DNA of 64,000 bases from Elmis aenea (lineage: Eukaryota > Arthropoda > Insecta > Coleoptera > Elmidae), in NCBI GenBank assembly GCA_947652605.1, contig OX393576.1, positions 56,644,966 to 56,708,965 on the forward strand, in the 5' to 3' direction. This document shows, piece after piece, positions 11,231-24,117 of the stretch. The translations under genes and the position numbers were made by a program. The notes under the pieces were generated by a model, which did no database searches, was not told where the DNA came from, and worked only from the letters and a program-made list of their open reading frames with translations. How positions within the stretch are numbered: the stretch's first letter is position 1; each line of letters opens with the position of its first letter.

Positions 11231-13229
11231 TTTTTTGAAGTTCATAACCGTTTTTAAAATCGAAGTAAATTATAACAAAATATTTTTTCTACTTTCGCTA
11301 TTTAAAAAAATTATTAACGTATGTCCTAAATCTATTTACATTTAAAAACGATCTTCAACAGCCATGTGTAAAATAAATTTTAGATTTTACGTTGCCTCTA
11401 TAATACTTTTTCAACAAGTCAGGTAAAAGCTGGGACATGGAGCAATTAGAATGTTACATTTTGCGTAGAACAAATTGACTGATAAAGTTGTGTGAATGGA
11501 TAACGCAATTTTTACATTCTAGGGGTCCGCTTTTACGTTCTGTATTCACCAGACATCTCAATTCTTTACGACAGTGGTCGGCATCGTTTTTGTGGTTAAG
11601 GGCAACGTTCTAAATAGAAAATTCTTGGTAAACCGAAAAACAACGATAAAATGCAACACTTTATGGTGCAGGCTAGCAGATGATAAAAGAAGGGTACTTC
11701 GCTTTAAGGAATAATGCAAACAATACAATTTTAAAGTTTTTCGTTAATACGTAGATTAAAAATTGCAGTTTTGTAAAGGTAATTGTTTTTATTAATTTAA
11801 AAGCTTTGAAATGTGTTCGTAGGTAGAAACCTTACTTAATTAAAGAATATACTTAAGTGACTGGTTATAAGTAGCCAGTTTATTTGTTTTTAAACATTTG
11901 AACGAACTGTTTGATATACAGGATCACCGTTCTTGCCTAAAGAAAGCAAGTATTTTGCAACGGTTTTGGTCATATTTGAAAAAATTATATTCAGACATTT
12001 GCCGATTTTTGTTTATTTTGGGGCACATGCAACAGAACTTTTTGGGCGCACCTCGTAGACATCACTCAGTAGGCTATTGGAATTATTTTTGTTACTTTAG
12101 CACACCTTTTAAATTAGCGGTAAACGCTCTTGAGCAATTCTAAGAACTGTTTTGTATCAAATAACTTTTGAGGCTTTGAATTAGTTTTTCACGCAAAACC
12201 GATAGGTGTGAGAAGTGAAAAAGCACGAATCTTTTTAAACTGGAGTGGTTTGTTCCCTCAACCGTGAAAGTTACATATTCAATGTGAAATAAAAAACAAA
12301 TAAATGTAACCCTAAAGCGGTGCGTCAAATACTGAATAGGCAAGTGGAAAAGGATTTTTTAGGTAGAAATTTGTCGGTATTAAAATAGAACCCCAAACGA
12401 ATAAAGTTAATTAGGTTATAAACGTTTCATGAATAGTATTTTATGTGTTAAGTATCAACGTTTTGTATACTAATATAAAATAAAATGTCCACAATGTAAA
12501 TAATGATTAGACTAAAAATTTTAATATAAGTTAAAAATTATATTGAACTACAAACTAATTTAGTTGTGTTATACAAATAAGCTTAATGCATAAGTGCGTG
12601 TAAAACATAGGTGGTTGCATAATCCACACGTTAAATCCAAAAATGTTCATGGTTTTTGTTCCGCACTGCAAGGTGATAAGCTGTGATTCTCGGGCACAGT
12701 CAAATGGTGTTGTACACGAGGTGCACAATATAGTTTTTTATACTCCTTTTATAAGCTGTGGCGGATTTATGATTTTGCCACTTGTAGGCTAAAAGCTTTT
12801 CGCTGCGCTATAAATTTTTATAAATACAGCGTCATTCAAAAAGCCCGCAACAAATGAAAAAGTTTTTTATTATCAACTTCTCAAAATGTTTTATAGGGTT
12901 TTCAAATAACCAACATTTTGGAACCTTTGGCAATTGGGAACGGGAACTCGTATATCTCGGAAAGTCTCAAGAAGATATTTTTTTAAAAATCTAATTTTTG
13001 TAAAGAATCAATAATAAACAATAAAAAAATAGTATTTGATTTAGCAGAGCTAAAATTATCTAGTCATGTGATAGCTGATGCTGTTGTGTCGCGCGTGCAT
13101 GGCTGTAGGTGTTATTAAAACAATCACTGCGAGTTTAATCTGGAATTTTCTGACAGATCTGACAATGTAAATGTTGGATCGCTATAACTAGAAATTTTCT
13201 TTTAGAGATACATTGCGGGTAGTATACGT
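11231..13229. other. No gene recognised
   Basis: AT-rich. Around 12830-13000 the text (CATTCAAAAAGCCCGC, then TATATCTCGGAAAG) looks like part of a MITE of the CAGGGTG style, but no second end is visible. Confidence 0.35.
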
Positions 13230-13640
13230 TGATTTGGATATATCGCAGTGTTTAACCCCATCCTAACTTATGGTTGAGAATCGTGGTCCAAGACCAAAAT
13301 GCATCAAAGTCGTATCAGAAGTATGGAAATAAAGTTTTTATGAAAAATTGAAGTTAAAACGCGTGGGAACATAGAAACGAAATCCAAAAAGAGAACCGCA
13401 AAGAACAACCAGTAGAAAAAACATTCTAGAAGCACAACTAAGATGGCTAGATAGGTTGCCCAGGAAAGCATATGAAGCGCGTGTGGGAGAAGAAAATCGA
13501 AGAGGAAGACCAAGGTAAACTTGGAATAAGGAGGCGAAGGAAGCTGTCACAAACAGAGGTTTCGAAAGGAGCAAGGCTAGAAAACTCACAACAGATAAAA
13601 AAGATGAAAGAAGCATACAAAAAGAGGCCACATAATTACA
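13230..13640 (+). pseudogene. LINE C-terminal fragment, RTE-like
   Basis: Three-frame reading of the plus strand gives FNPILTYG, a gap, ESWSKTKMHQSRIRSME and then arginine-rich text with KKIEEEDQGK. This matches the tail of endonuclease-reverse transcriptases, where a TYG-CESW block is followed by an R/W-rich C-terminus. Stops and frameshifts are frequent. It directly precedes a Jockey fragment of another lineage, so two LINE remnants are abutted. Confidence 0.5.
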
Positions 13641-13689
13641 TAAAAGAAAACAAAAGTCTAACATCTAACGGTAAAAAAAATCTTATCAG

Positions 13690-15204
13690 AGCGTACAGAT
13701 GGTAAGGAAACACTATTTCCTCTGTAACGTTACCAAAAAACTAAAACGACCGCTCATGCATAGCTCTCCAATCAGATCCTTAGATGGAAGCTGGGCAAAG
13801 ACCAATCAGGAGAAAGCAGAAGTATTTGCTAACCACCTGGTAACTCAAAAAGAAGTTGCAGAAGAAATTAGAACCAATATCAGCTCGAAAAGGGCTCTGG
13901 GATATGATCTCGTAACCGGATAAATACTTAAGAAGCTGCCTAGGAAAGCGATAGAAAAACTTTCTTACCTGATAAACGCGGCATTCCGCCTGAAATATGT
14001 GCTGGACATCTAGAAAGTGGTTGAGGTAATTATGATTGCCAAACCTGGTAAACCTCCGAACGATGTCTGATCATAAAGACCTATTGTGCTACTTCCAATA
14101 GTGTCAAAATTATTCAAAAATCTGCTCCTGAGCGATTAAACCATTATTGAAAGCAAGAAGCTAATCCCTACTTACCAGTTCGCATTTAGGAACAGGCACA
14201 CGACAATTGATCAGGTTGATCGAGTAAAGTACATAATAGAAAAAGCGTGTAAAGAAAAGAAAATATGCTTAGCTATATTCTTAGAAGTAGCCCAGGCGTT
14301 TGTCAGTCTAGCACGAAGGTCTAAAGTATAAGCTAAAGAACATGTTGCCAAAAAAATATGCCGAAATATTAAAGTCTTACATTATCTGAACGAATGTTTT
14401 GGGTCAAGCAAGAGAGACAGTACTCAAACATGAGAAATATAAATACAGAAGTTCCGTAAGGCAATGTTTTGGGACCTATTTTACACTTGCCGTACACTTG
14501 CGACATTCCACAGACTCAAAATGTCACAATTGCAAATTTTGCTGACGATACAGCCATCTTGGCAATTGGTAATGACAATGTAGAAACAGCTGCTAAACTT
14601 CAAGAAGCATGCAACAGAGCAACTGACGGGACAGTGGTGAAGAGTAAGAATCGATGAGAGTAAACCAGCGCATATTCACTTTGCCTACAAGCAGAATGAA
14701 CAATTCCCGATATCAATAAACAATGCCAAAACCTCACATTGCGATACAGCAAAAAACTTGGGAATGAATCTGTATATACGTGTTCGAATGAAAAGAACAC
14801 ATAAAGAAAAAAAAAAGAACTTTACCTTAAATACAAAAAATTGTACTTTCGGATTGGAATCAAATCACAATAGTCTGCGCGTAATACTGTACAAACAAAT
14901 CTTAAAGCCAGTCTGGACTTATGGGGTTCAGCTCTGGGGATGTGAAGCCAAAAGCAACATAGATAAAATCCAGGTCTTTTAAAATAGAGTGCTCCGAGGT
15001 ATTGTCGATGCTCCATGGTACTATCGAAATGACCATCTACACAGAGATCTGAAGATTCCAACCGTCAAAGAAGAGATCAAAAGGTTTGCAGAAAAGCAAG
15101 AGGGAAGACTTTACCCCTATGGCAACACCCAAGTGCTGCAACTCCTAGATAATGCTGGTTTGAAAAGAAGGTCAAAGAGAGTCAAACCTCTTGAACTGGT
15201 GTAG
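13690..15204 (+). pseudogene. Jockey-type LINE reverse transcriptase, broken
   Basis: In order: VTKKLKRPLMHSSPIRSLDG and ANHLV (linker before the RT), AFRLKYVLDIWK and AKPGKPP (finger region), SYRPIVLLP-like text, FRNRHTTIDQVDRV, FLEVAQAF (normally an FLD-type catalytic strand; the Asp is replaced by Glu), GNVLGPIL, FADDTAILA (catalytic palm, about 14536-14565), LYKQILKPVWTYGVQLWG, RVLRGIVDAPWYYRNDHL, and a C-terminal end at the stop 15202-15204. This is the Jockey RT layout. Stops and frameshifts occur throughout, and the endonuclease is missing. The 6.2-6.9 kb fragment is the same family. An A-rich 3' region follows to about 15285. Confidence 0.9.
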
Positions 15205-15289
15205 AGTATATCGATACAGTGCTGAAGCAGAGCATACTGAAAAAAAAAAACAACGGTAGAGATGAGGAAGAATAAGAAATAAAGAAGGC

Positions 15290-16797
15290 GTTTATTTCTC
15301 ACTGTGAGTACTAATATGTTCAAATAGCAATTTTATCTATATCCGGACGTTCCCGATTTTTTTCGGCATCTGGGAACAGCAAATTGTAAAAAAAATTCGA
15401 AAACGTGCGGGAATTTCTTCTAAACTTCAACAAGAACAAAAGCGCCTGGATAAAACATTCTGAATTTTAAAATCTTGATGGCGTTATTATCTCGGGTATA
15501 AAAGCATACCCTCCGAATCGGTGATTAGCCAATCACCGCTAATATCCGATTTGTGTTAAAAAATATTAATGAATCTTTATTACACCGAAGATTAAAATCT
15601 AGACACATAGTGGCACCGTGTAATAGTTTTTCCATTACAGTTTGCTGCGGGGTTGTACAAATGAATAAATTAATCTGTGTTCGTTTCATTTTCCGTCTGA
15701 TTGATTTTATGTCAAACTACAAGTTAAATATGTTGGCTTGCTTAATTACACGCATCATTAATCAGCTATGGTGTCATGCAGTTTTATTTTATTACCAGTT
15801 GCAATTTGTCCCAGTTTTTATTTATTCTGTTGTAATTCAGCGTTTTATTAATTCAAACTCAAAATACATATTTGATAACGTTTATCATAGCTATACTAAC
15901 GCTCTATTTGTTTGATTTATATTATGAGGGATATGTTTTGAGTTTAATTTTGCACATAATTTTGTTAGTAGTGATTTAAAATAAACGTATTTGTCTCGAC
16001 TGCCAACTGCTTAAAAATCAATTCAGTTCAGGCTCACAGTTCCCAGTATTTGGTTGGTTCGTGTTTCGTATCGGTTCGACGAAAATTAACCGGTTCAGAA
16101 ATTCAATTAGGTTTTGTTAAAATAAAAAAAAAAAAAACTTTTACTTCCAAAAATTGTTACGAAAACTTTACTTTTGTACCAATTTATTGTTTATTCATAA
16201 GCAAAGCTGTAACAAGATCGGTTTTACAAACAGTGGAAATCAAGTTACCTACGTAAAATGTGGTATCAAATGATGAAATTTCAAATGAGCAGAAAACAAT
16301 ATTTTTCTTGGAATTTGAAAAATATGTATCGAATTACAAAGACGTACATAGTTAATTATAAAAGAAAATAACTCTTGTAAAAAATGTATTTAAGAGAATC
16401 CAAAACGCGCAGATTTGCACAGTGAAATCCATGGTGTTAATTTAAATACCAAAATGACACGGAATTTAGTCTATAAATAGTGTCATCTTGTCTAAAGAAA
16501 AATTAGATAACGTTTGCCTTAGATTGACTTTTAAATTTTAAAATTCTTATAAATATTTGGCCAGTTTCAATAATTTGTACAGAAAAATTACCTTCGTGTA
16601 TATCCGTTAAAAAAATGTGTAAAATTAAAGTTTTTAGATTAAATATAACTAATAATTAACACATTATCCTAAACAACCCACATATATAGATTAAGTTATT
16701 AGATAAAATTGACAAAAAATTTATAATTTAAAATATATTTAAGTGATTTTAAATAAAAAAATAATTTCATTCTTTAAGTATCTACGTCAAAAAGATG
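15290..16797. other. No gene recognised; promoter-like text near 15498
   Basis: A 120-codon plus frame (15553-15915) has no recognisable domain and strongly AT-driven composition, so I do not call it. GGTATAAAAGC near 15498 resembles a TATA box and CACATAGTGGCACC near 15604 could suggest an LTR edge, but no matching second LTR or gag-pol is present. Confidence 0.35.
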
Positions 16798-16799
16798 TA

Positions 16800-17736
16800 G
16801 GGTAACGTGAGGCAGAATGGGGTATTTAACGTTTCAGGACTTGACTATATAAAATTTCAAAAAAAACTATTTTTTCGTTTTTGTGATATCGCCCTTTATT
16901 GTCAAATAAAGAACTGATAACGATTTTTGGATAACAGTTCATTAACAATAATTTAGAAATATAAAAGTAAAAAAAAAACACATGAAAATTGCCTTGTTTT
17001 ACACCACAGGTGAGGCAAAAGAGTAAGTTAGTAATATATGAAATGAAATTTTTTATTTACTGGTAAATACATTTTTACAGTAAACATAAATGTGTACAGC
17101 TTCGTCTTCATCTTTTTCAAGTCCCGAACAGAAATTGTGAGCCCATTTTAAACAAGAGAACATTCTATTCATCCTTCTTTAGAATATGCATGACCATCTA
17201 GGCTTTGATATTTTCTATAAGTTTTTACTGTGTTACTACGTGATGGAGTTATGGAACCATTTGGGTGATTAAGTTTATAGATTTTACTAACTTTGGTGGG
17301 TGTTTTTTGAAGGCATACACACCGGGCACAATAGCGTAGTACCCTGTTTTCCCCACCACGTTCTGTCCCGTGGTTTGTATCTTAGCTTTTACAGTCGTGA
17401 CGGAAAAATTCGACATGAAACTCAATGGCAAAGATGGATTTAGAACCTAATTTTATCCTCCAATATCACATTATACTAATATATTATCTAAATGTAGCTT
17501 AGTTTTATCTACATGCAATGGAAGACGTATCCAGTATTGTAAAATCACCACAAAATATGAAATAAAACACAAATAACACACAAATATTTGAGAATTGGTA
17601 GCCAATTGTTGTACATTAATAGATCCACCCTGTATCAACATTAGTTCTAAACAGAAAATTGCGCCACATCCTAGCAAATGAAGGTTGTACTTGTACCCCG
17701 CTGTGCCTCAATACTCCGTTAGGTCCCATTTTCCCC
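16800..17736. mobile_element. TA-flanked element with GGGTAACGTG / TTTTCCCC ends
   Basis: The left end GGGTAACGTGAGGCAGAATG and the right end CCCATTTTCCCC are imperfect inverted repeats with TA at 16798-16799 and 17737-17738. TGAGGCA recurs near 17012 and, inverted (TGCCTCA), at 17704. A 60-codon minus frame (17249-17431) lies inside but is not recognised. It resembles the 436-1313 element in style. Confidence 0.5.
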
Positions 17737-18009
17737 TAACTAGGCTTACATTAAATATTTTCTCTAAGCTTTTGCCCTCTACCGTTAGGTGAGTGGCTAT
17801 TGCTTCTTTTTATGTATATAGACTGTTTGTCTAACCTGCCTTCATCTTTTGCTAGCTCTCTAACTTTACTCCAACCGATCCCTTTGTTCAGGGAAACTTA
17901 CTTTACTTCCTCATTTCAGGTGTTTTTTGGTCTTTCTTTCGGCTTTTTTTTTCCAGTTTGCTCCTCAAAAGCTTCCTGGGCATCCTATTACGTTCAATAA
18001 ATTTCTTGT

Positions 18010-18420
18010 GTAGGTACTATTTCTGATGGTTGTGAAAGCTGGACCCTAAAGCAACATAACAAAAGAAAAAATGAAACAGCAGAAATGAGGTTCCTACGAT
18101 GATTAGTAGCTGCTTATTCCCTACTAGATAGTCGCCGTAATGAAGACATTCGAACAAAACTAGACATATTCAACCGAAATAATGTTGTACACAAACACCG
18201 AGTAAGGTGAAAAGGGCACCTGCAGCGAATGGATAGCGCTAGAGCACCCAAAAACTTACTTACATAGAAGCCAACCCATGGCAGACGAGATGTGAGTCGC
18301 TCGAGACTAATTATAAGATGAATAGACATGATGACGTAACAAACGAAGAAGGTTTAAAACGTGTTGATGATGATTTCTGTTTTGTGTTTTAGATTTTTTT
18401 TGGATTACCCTAGTGTCGCC
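18010..18420 (+). pseudogene. LINE C-terminal fragment
   Basis: The plus strand reads GCESWTLKQHNKRK, ETAEMRFLR, RRNEDIRTKLDIFNRN, HLQRMDSARAPKN and GRRDVSRSR across several frames. This is the typical tail of RTE-like endonuclease-reverse transcriptases (CESW-T, TAEMRFLR, NE-DIR-L, HL-RM). It is broken by stops and lacks the catalytic core. Confidence 0.65.
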
Positions 18421-18639
18421 ATATCGCTTGCAAAAATTAACTCATCAAATACTATAGTTTCCTTTTTACAGCATTAGAGTCTAAAAGGTTTAAAGCGCTC
18501 TCTGCATGTTTCTGTTACATCATCCATTAATTTTGAAACACCGTTAAAATCGTAAATATTATGTGATCGTAGAAAAAGTAAGCTACATCACACGAGATTG
18601 AAAGCAATTACGCATTCGTGGAAATACGCACTCGCCGCT

Positions 18640-18960
18640 ACGCGATTCCGTGCGTAATATGCTTCTTACAACCGCCGTTTCCATTGATCTTTGGCTGGGT
18701 AACAAGTGACTTGTGAACATGGGCATCATCCTGTATAAACAGCACCCCTTGGGAAGGTTTCCATGTCGTTATTTTACAATGTTGGCCCGACTTTTTGTTA
18801 AAAAGAATAGTAATATTCTCCTGTCACCTGCTATTTTTCTGTAAGTAATCAGTAAGAAATGTATTCCATTCTTGTCTCAGAAAAATGGAGACTAGAACTT
18901 TTTCGAGCACGTCTTCACTCTTAAGATATTTCTTTGGTTCCATAGTTATGTTGATGAATC
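18640..18960 (-). pseudogene. mariner transposase fragment, second lineage
   Basis: The minus strand reads FLTDYLQKNSR, then FIQDDAHVHKSLVTQ (second catalytic Asp region, normally QDNA-HKS). The order fits a mariner transposase between the first and third Asp. The YSPDLAP-type third motif is not found downstream and no TIRs are visible. Wording differs enough from the 10.8-kb copy to be another lineage. Confidence 0.5.
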
Positions 18961-21529
18961 CAAGTTCCATTGATTGTAACAATGCATTCCAAACTTTGTA
19001 TTTGCTACCATGGTAACGACATTAGCTTTGGTTTATTAAAACTGACATAGTCCAAGAATTTATCGATACTCCCCCGTATATTAAAAACCTTGTTTTTATA
19101 ATTTTATATGACTTTACCTTAATTTGCAGATATTTTCAAAATATACTCGCCAAAACGTGCTTCTTGCTTTCCTTACCTAGAGAGTTAAAAGGTCTTTTTG
19201 TTTAGTACAGAATGAAATGTGTTTAAGGAGTTCAGAAACCGCTGGATCTTTTAGTGTACATTTGTTCGATTTTTATTTGTGAACGATAGCATAAAATTTT
19301 GTCTTGAGCCAGTCGCCTTTTTGTTGCGTAGTAATGGTTTTTAATACAAAAAAGAAAGATCGAAGCGTTGTATGAAATATAAATGATACAGTAGCTATAT
19401 GTCGCCCCAAAGTTAAGAAGTTTTAGTCTCCAACTCTAGTTGCTATAAACAAAACTTTTATGAAGTCTGAAAAAGCTCTTTAAAGTTCCAACGTGTCGTA
19501 ACTCTTGGGAAAAAATTGTCTAATAATTCCCTGTCTTTTAACGTATTATAAGTTTTAATAGACTATAAGTATACAGTAAAACCAACATTTTGTAATTGTC
19601 TTTTAATAATACTTCCAAGTTTAAGGCTTGACTTTAAAGCGTCAATTACTTAAATAAAATGAAACTTGTTTTTAGGATGTCAAAGGTCAACAAAACATTT
19701 TCAGTGGCACAGAAGTCATTACGTATTTTCAGGTTAATTTTTGGTACGGAGCAAATTGAAATGTAATTGCTTAAAATAGGCAATTTGTTTCACTTAAAAA
19801 TATTATTACACCTCGCTATATTTTTCTTCAAATCGATCATTCGCTTGTCTGACATTCAAATTTATAAAGAGACGTAAGTGTTGATAAATTATTATTTTCA
19901 AAATTGACACCCAAATTAAATATAGATTACTGAAAAATGATAATATTAATATCCTCTTAGGTTGTTAATAGTTTATAAGGTAATCACCAAATTATTGGGA
20001 ATAAAATTTTAGAAAACAATTTTTCAAAAACCTAATGTTTGAAAAAAAAAAGAATATGGTACATAATTAACTAGTCTTATATTTTGACATGAACAGAAAT
20101 AAACATTAAAAATCTATGTAACGCTTTCGTTATATTTACAGGTTTTTTGATTAATTTGATTGAAAATTAATAAATTGTGTTTGGTCCGTGAAAAACCTGG
20201 TTGTTATTTTAAATATTTATGATTTATTAGAAGCTCGACCACTAAACTGCCCGTTGTGTTTTATTTGATGATTGTCTATGTCTATGACTTAAGTGTCTAC
20301 TTCTACTTAACGAATTTCAATGCTTAATTAAAATGCTTTTTTTTTTTTAGATGTGTCAGCATTTCTGATAAGTTTTAGCTATTTTTATGATTTGTTTATT
20401 TGTTGTTTATTTTAAATGCCTACGAAGAGAGAACAATGAGCTTTATTTGTTATAATTGCAACGTACATTACTAAACATCGCCATCGTAAGCAACGCAGAT
20501 TGTCGGTAAGAACACGGATTTTATATGTTATTAAAAGAGTTAGCTGTGCATGTAAACACATAATTATTTATAAACGGCCAAAGACCAGTTGAAAGTATTT
20601 CTACGAAAATCTCTTGAATAAGCCCAAATGCCAGAAAGTTGTCGCCTATCGTGAAAAATATTTTTTAACTCATACATTGTTCCTGTACAAATTATGATTT
20701 TTGACAGTACAAATTTCCACAAATTTACTGTTTTTCTACAAAGTGGTTTTGTTTATTTCTGATATTCAAGAGTCATCGTCACGGATTTATTTTCAACGCA
20801 ACATATCAGGCTGGTCCTTATCATTTCTTTATGTGTTAATGGTTCTCACGTCTCACCCCAATATTCTATATAAAACTTGAAGAAAAACCAGTACCAGTAA
20901 GATTTCTGATTATTTGAGTAATATTTAAAGGTCCCTAAAACGGTTTGAAATTTCGCACACATAAAAGTACACTCTAGTAAGATGTTTACTGTATTTTTTT
21001 TTAATTATTTGAATATGTCGACAACATATATATTGTTTATCTAAACAACTTTGGGTCCCTCAAAGTAGGGTTGAAATTGTAAAACAACTTAATTTTTCAG
21101 TGGTAAATTGTTATATGTGGTCAATGTATTGTGATCATTAAAGGAAAACAGAAAACATGTTTTTACAGTTTACTTTTTTGTGTACTTTATTGAACCGCAG
21201 GCCTTACGCATATACGTAACAATGCTAAATTTCATTTTGGCGACCTTTAAGCATTGCTCAAATAACCTGATTTAAAAAAAAAGTCAATACACAGGACAAA
21301 ACTAAAGGGTGACCCTTAAATTATATAGTTTCCTTTTACTACTTCTCGAACCATAGGGCAACTATAAAACTCTTTAATTTTTGTTAATTTTTAAGACCAC
21401 TTGTTTATTTTATTTGACTTATTTCATGCTGTTCTTAGTTCTTTGTCAATTATATTTCTCCACGTATTAGCTGGGCTTCTCAACGTCTTTTTCATGTTGT
21501 TGTCTATATCAGGGCTTCCTTGGAAATAT
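18961..21529. other. No feature recognised
   Basis: AT-rich stretch of 2.6 kb without long frames, TIRs or tandem repeats that I can identify. Confidence 0.4.
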
Positions 21530-23330
21530 ATCCCATGATTAAAAAAAAGAGCTTAAAATTGACGAGGAATTTTGGAATTGGAATAAAGAGATTCAAGAAT
21601 GTGAGAAGTACAATAAGTAGCGAAATATGGAACAAAAGCAGAAAAACAAGCGAGAACAAAATATAGGAAGTTATCAAAAAACTAGTAAACGTAACCCCGA
21701 GTGGTGCAAAAGTAGACGAACAGGCAATGGGAACGGAAAAAAAAACAAATAAAGAAGAAATGAAATTGAAAGCGAAAATATGGAATATAAGAACTTGGAA
21801 CGTCAGAAGTTTATCTGGAAAGGAAGAAGAATTAATAAACGAACTAGATGAGGTGAATAAAGATATTCTAGGCAGTACTGAAACGAAAAAGAAGGGTAAA
21901 GGAGAACTAAAGTTGACTGGAGAGCATGTATTAATATATAGCGGAGAAAGGATACCTACATATATACTGGAAAGTAGGAGTAAATTTACCTCTGCATAAA
22001 AAAGAAGAGAACAAAGATTGTAATAACTATAGGGGTATAACTTTGATAAGTACCGTAAGATATATGAGAGAATACTGGAAAAAAGATTAAAAAGTGTAAC
22101 AGAGGCGCAGTTGGTGGAAGCCAAGTGCGGTTTCGGAAAGGGAAGAAGAGCCCAAGACCACATATTTACTATAAAGCAGCTGATGAAGAACACAAACAAC
22201 ACCATAATATTAAATTTTTGTCGACGTCGAGAAAGCATTTGACAGCATCCCAAGAAAAGAGGACTAGAATAGTCTTAGACAAAGAAGAATTAGTACAAAG
22301 CTAAAAAAAGCTATATTCAGTACATCCAGAAACACGGAAAATTATGTCAGAACAGGAAACGTACAGTCAGAGGAGTTCGTAACCAAAGAGGGATTAAGAC
22401 AAGGGGGAGTACTGGGCCCAACTCTCTTCAATTTAGTTCTCGATGACGAAATAAAAGAAACGAATGGTAAAATAATAAAGAAATTACAGGTAGGGTTTAG
22501 AAAGATGCAAATGGTAGAAATAGTGGAATGTGGTTTTGTAGACGATTTGATGATCTACGCAAAGAACGAAAAAGAACTACAAATGAATTAAGACATCTGG
22601 AAGACAGCATTAGAAAAGAGAAACATGAAAATAAATGTCACTAAAACCAAAGTTGTCAATTGGAAAGAGATAATCAAGCATAATTAGATGGAAAAGAGAT
22701 AGAGCAAATAGAAACATTTAAGTATTTGGGAGTAAATCAGTAAATATAAATAAGGATGAAAAGGAAGAGGCTGAAATCAACAACAGAATAGAGAATGCAA
22801 CTAAAATCTTTTACGCACTTAACAACACATTCATAAAGAAATAAGAACTATCGAAGAAAACGAAAATGACAGTGTACAACAAAATATACAAACCAATTTT
22901 GACATACGCATGCGAAAGCTGGGTGTTAAGCAGCCAATTAAAAAGCAAAATACAGGTGCTAGAAAGGAAGCATTTAAGAGGCGTCAAAGGTTTTACCCGA
23001 AGAGATAAAATACGAAATGAGACAATAAGAGCCTAACTCAATGTTAAACCAGTTTTGGAAAGCATAGAAAAACAACATCTAAGGTGGTTTGGGCATCTAG
23101 GTAAGGATGGAGGATGTAAGACAAACGAAAAGAATATGACTAGACAAATCTACACAGAAAAGACAAAGAAGAAGACCGAGGAAAGCATGGAATCAAGTGA
23201 TGGCTGAATGTTTGAAGGATAGAGGAATGTCCTGGAGTGAGGGATTAAGGATGGCAAGGAACAAGAAAGAATGGGCAGTATTTGTTCACGAAATTAGTTG
23301 ATGTTTTGTAATGTACCTTTACACCATCAG
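21530..23330 (+). pseudogene. Internally deleted LINE: endonuclease start joined to reverse transcriptase
   Basis: The frame from the ATG at 21727 gives KIWNIRTWNVRSLSGK and DILGSTETKKKGKGEL, the N-terminal strands of an APE-type endonuclease as in RTE-like elements (TWNVR, then L-ETK). Near 21950 it jumps to reverse transcriptase text: CNNYRGITLIS, AKCGFGKGRRAQDHIFTIKQ, RQGGVLGPTLFNLVLDDEI, GFVDDLMIYA (palm box, 22532-22561, Val in place of the usual Ala) and FKYLGV. It ends at a C-terminal tail with GMSWSEGLRMARNKKEW and a stop near 23300. Much of the endonuclease and the linker are deleted, and frameshifts and stops follow, so it is inactive. Confidence 0.85.
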
Positions 23331-23546
23331 GTAAATAATATAAAAATATTAAAAAGCATATTACATTTTTATTGGCTCTTGAGGACCACCGTACAATACA
23401 TATAAATCATAAAATGTTACAAGCATAACGAAAACATTTCAGCTCAAATGAATTGTTGTTACAATTGGTATTTAATTTGCAATATTGATCAAATAAACTA
23501 GACAAAAGCATACTGAAATAAAGAATTTATTGATTTAACTGGTTAA

Positions 23547-24117
23547 CCTTTAAGTAGTCGCACGGCGCCGCAGAGGCGCCAAGCGTTTTTTAAATCGTTG
23601 TTACATTTTTAATGATTTTTTGTCACTAATATCTGTTTATGTATTCCTCAATTGTACTTTTAGGAATACGAATTATATAGTATTATTCATATTTCTCTAT
23701 TTTACAGTCCGTAAAATGCAATTATGTGCTACTCGGCATGAACGCTGTCATTTATGCCCTAGGGCTAAAAATCGACATTCGCAACAAATTTGTTCGCAAT
23801 GCCATAAAAATATTTGTTCAGAGCATTATAATAAAATTGTGCAGTGAATGCTTTGCAGCCAATGTTTGATTCGTATTAAAAAGAAATTATTTTATGTTTT
23901 TACAGTTATGTTTTATATACAGATATATATTTTTTATATCTTATAATTTATTTAGTCATTGTTATTCCTTTTAAGATTTAGCTTATATTTTATGAATAAA
24001 CCAGTTTAACACATTTTTAAGATTTTAAGTCAAAAACATTGTTATAAAACCCCAATGGTGCCTCCGAAGCGCCACGCGAGTAGTTATGTATACACAGTAC
24101 ACGCGACTAGTTAAAGG
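23547..24117 (+). mobile_element. Small piggyBac derivative, copy 1
   Basis: It is bounded by TTAA at 23543-23546 and 24118-24121, the fixed piggyBac target duplication. The ends CCTTTAAGTAGTCGC and GCGACTAGTTAAAGG are inverted. Just inside lie GC-rich dyads, GGCGCCGCAGAGGCGCC on the left and GGTGCCTCCGAAGCGCC on the right, probably transposase binding sites. At 571 bp it retains only the last transposase exon. A second copy, inverted, is at 60.5 kb. Confidence 0.95.
23708..23847 (+). pseudogene. piggyBac transposase terminal exon (cysteine-rich domain)
   Basis: A pyrimidine-rich tract ending CTCTATTTTACAG (23707) makes a good 3' splice site. The exon reads MQLCATRHERCHLCP, RQICSQCH-type text (RHSQQICSQCHKNICSEH), then stops. 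Paired CxxC and CxxxxCxxH spacing is the RING/PHD-like cysteine-rich C-terminal domain of piggyBac transposases, which contacts the element ends. Compared with the copy at 60.7 kb, one extra base after SEH shifts the frame and removes the last cysteine block. The DDD catalytic core is absent. Taken into a host transcript it would add a truncated zinc-binding tail, but no donor exon is known here. Confidence 0.82.

Noticed and set aside
13304..13664. Two overlapping minus-strand frames rich in Leu/Phe
   Set aside because: Shadows of LINE sequence on the plus strand.
15490..15640. TATAAAAG and a TGGCACC site as an LTR retrotransposon
   Set aside because: No second LTR, gag or pol is present, and the LTR start could not be defined.
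15553..15915. 120-codon plus-strand frame
   Set aside because: No domain, AT-driven composition and no supporting signals; not called as a gene.
21504..22253. 249-codon minus-strand frame, hydrophobic
   Set aside because: It is the reverse of the LINE coding sequence (endonuclease/RT on the plus strand); hydrophobicity comes from T-rich complement.
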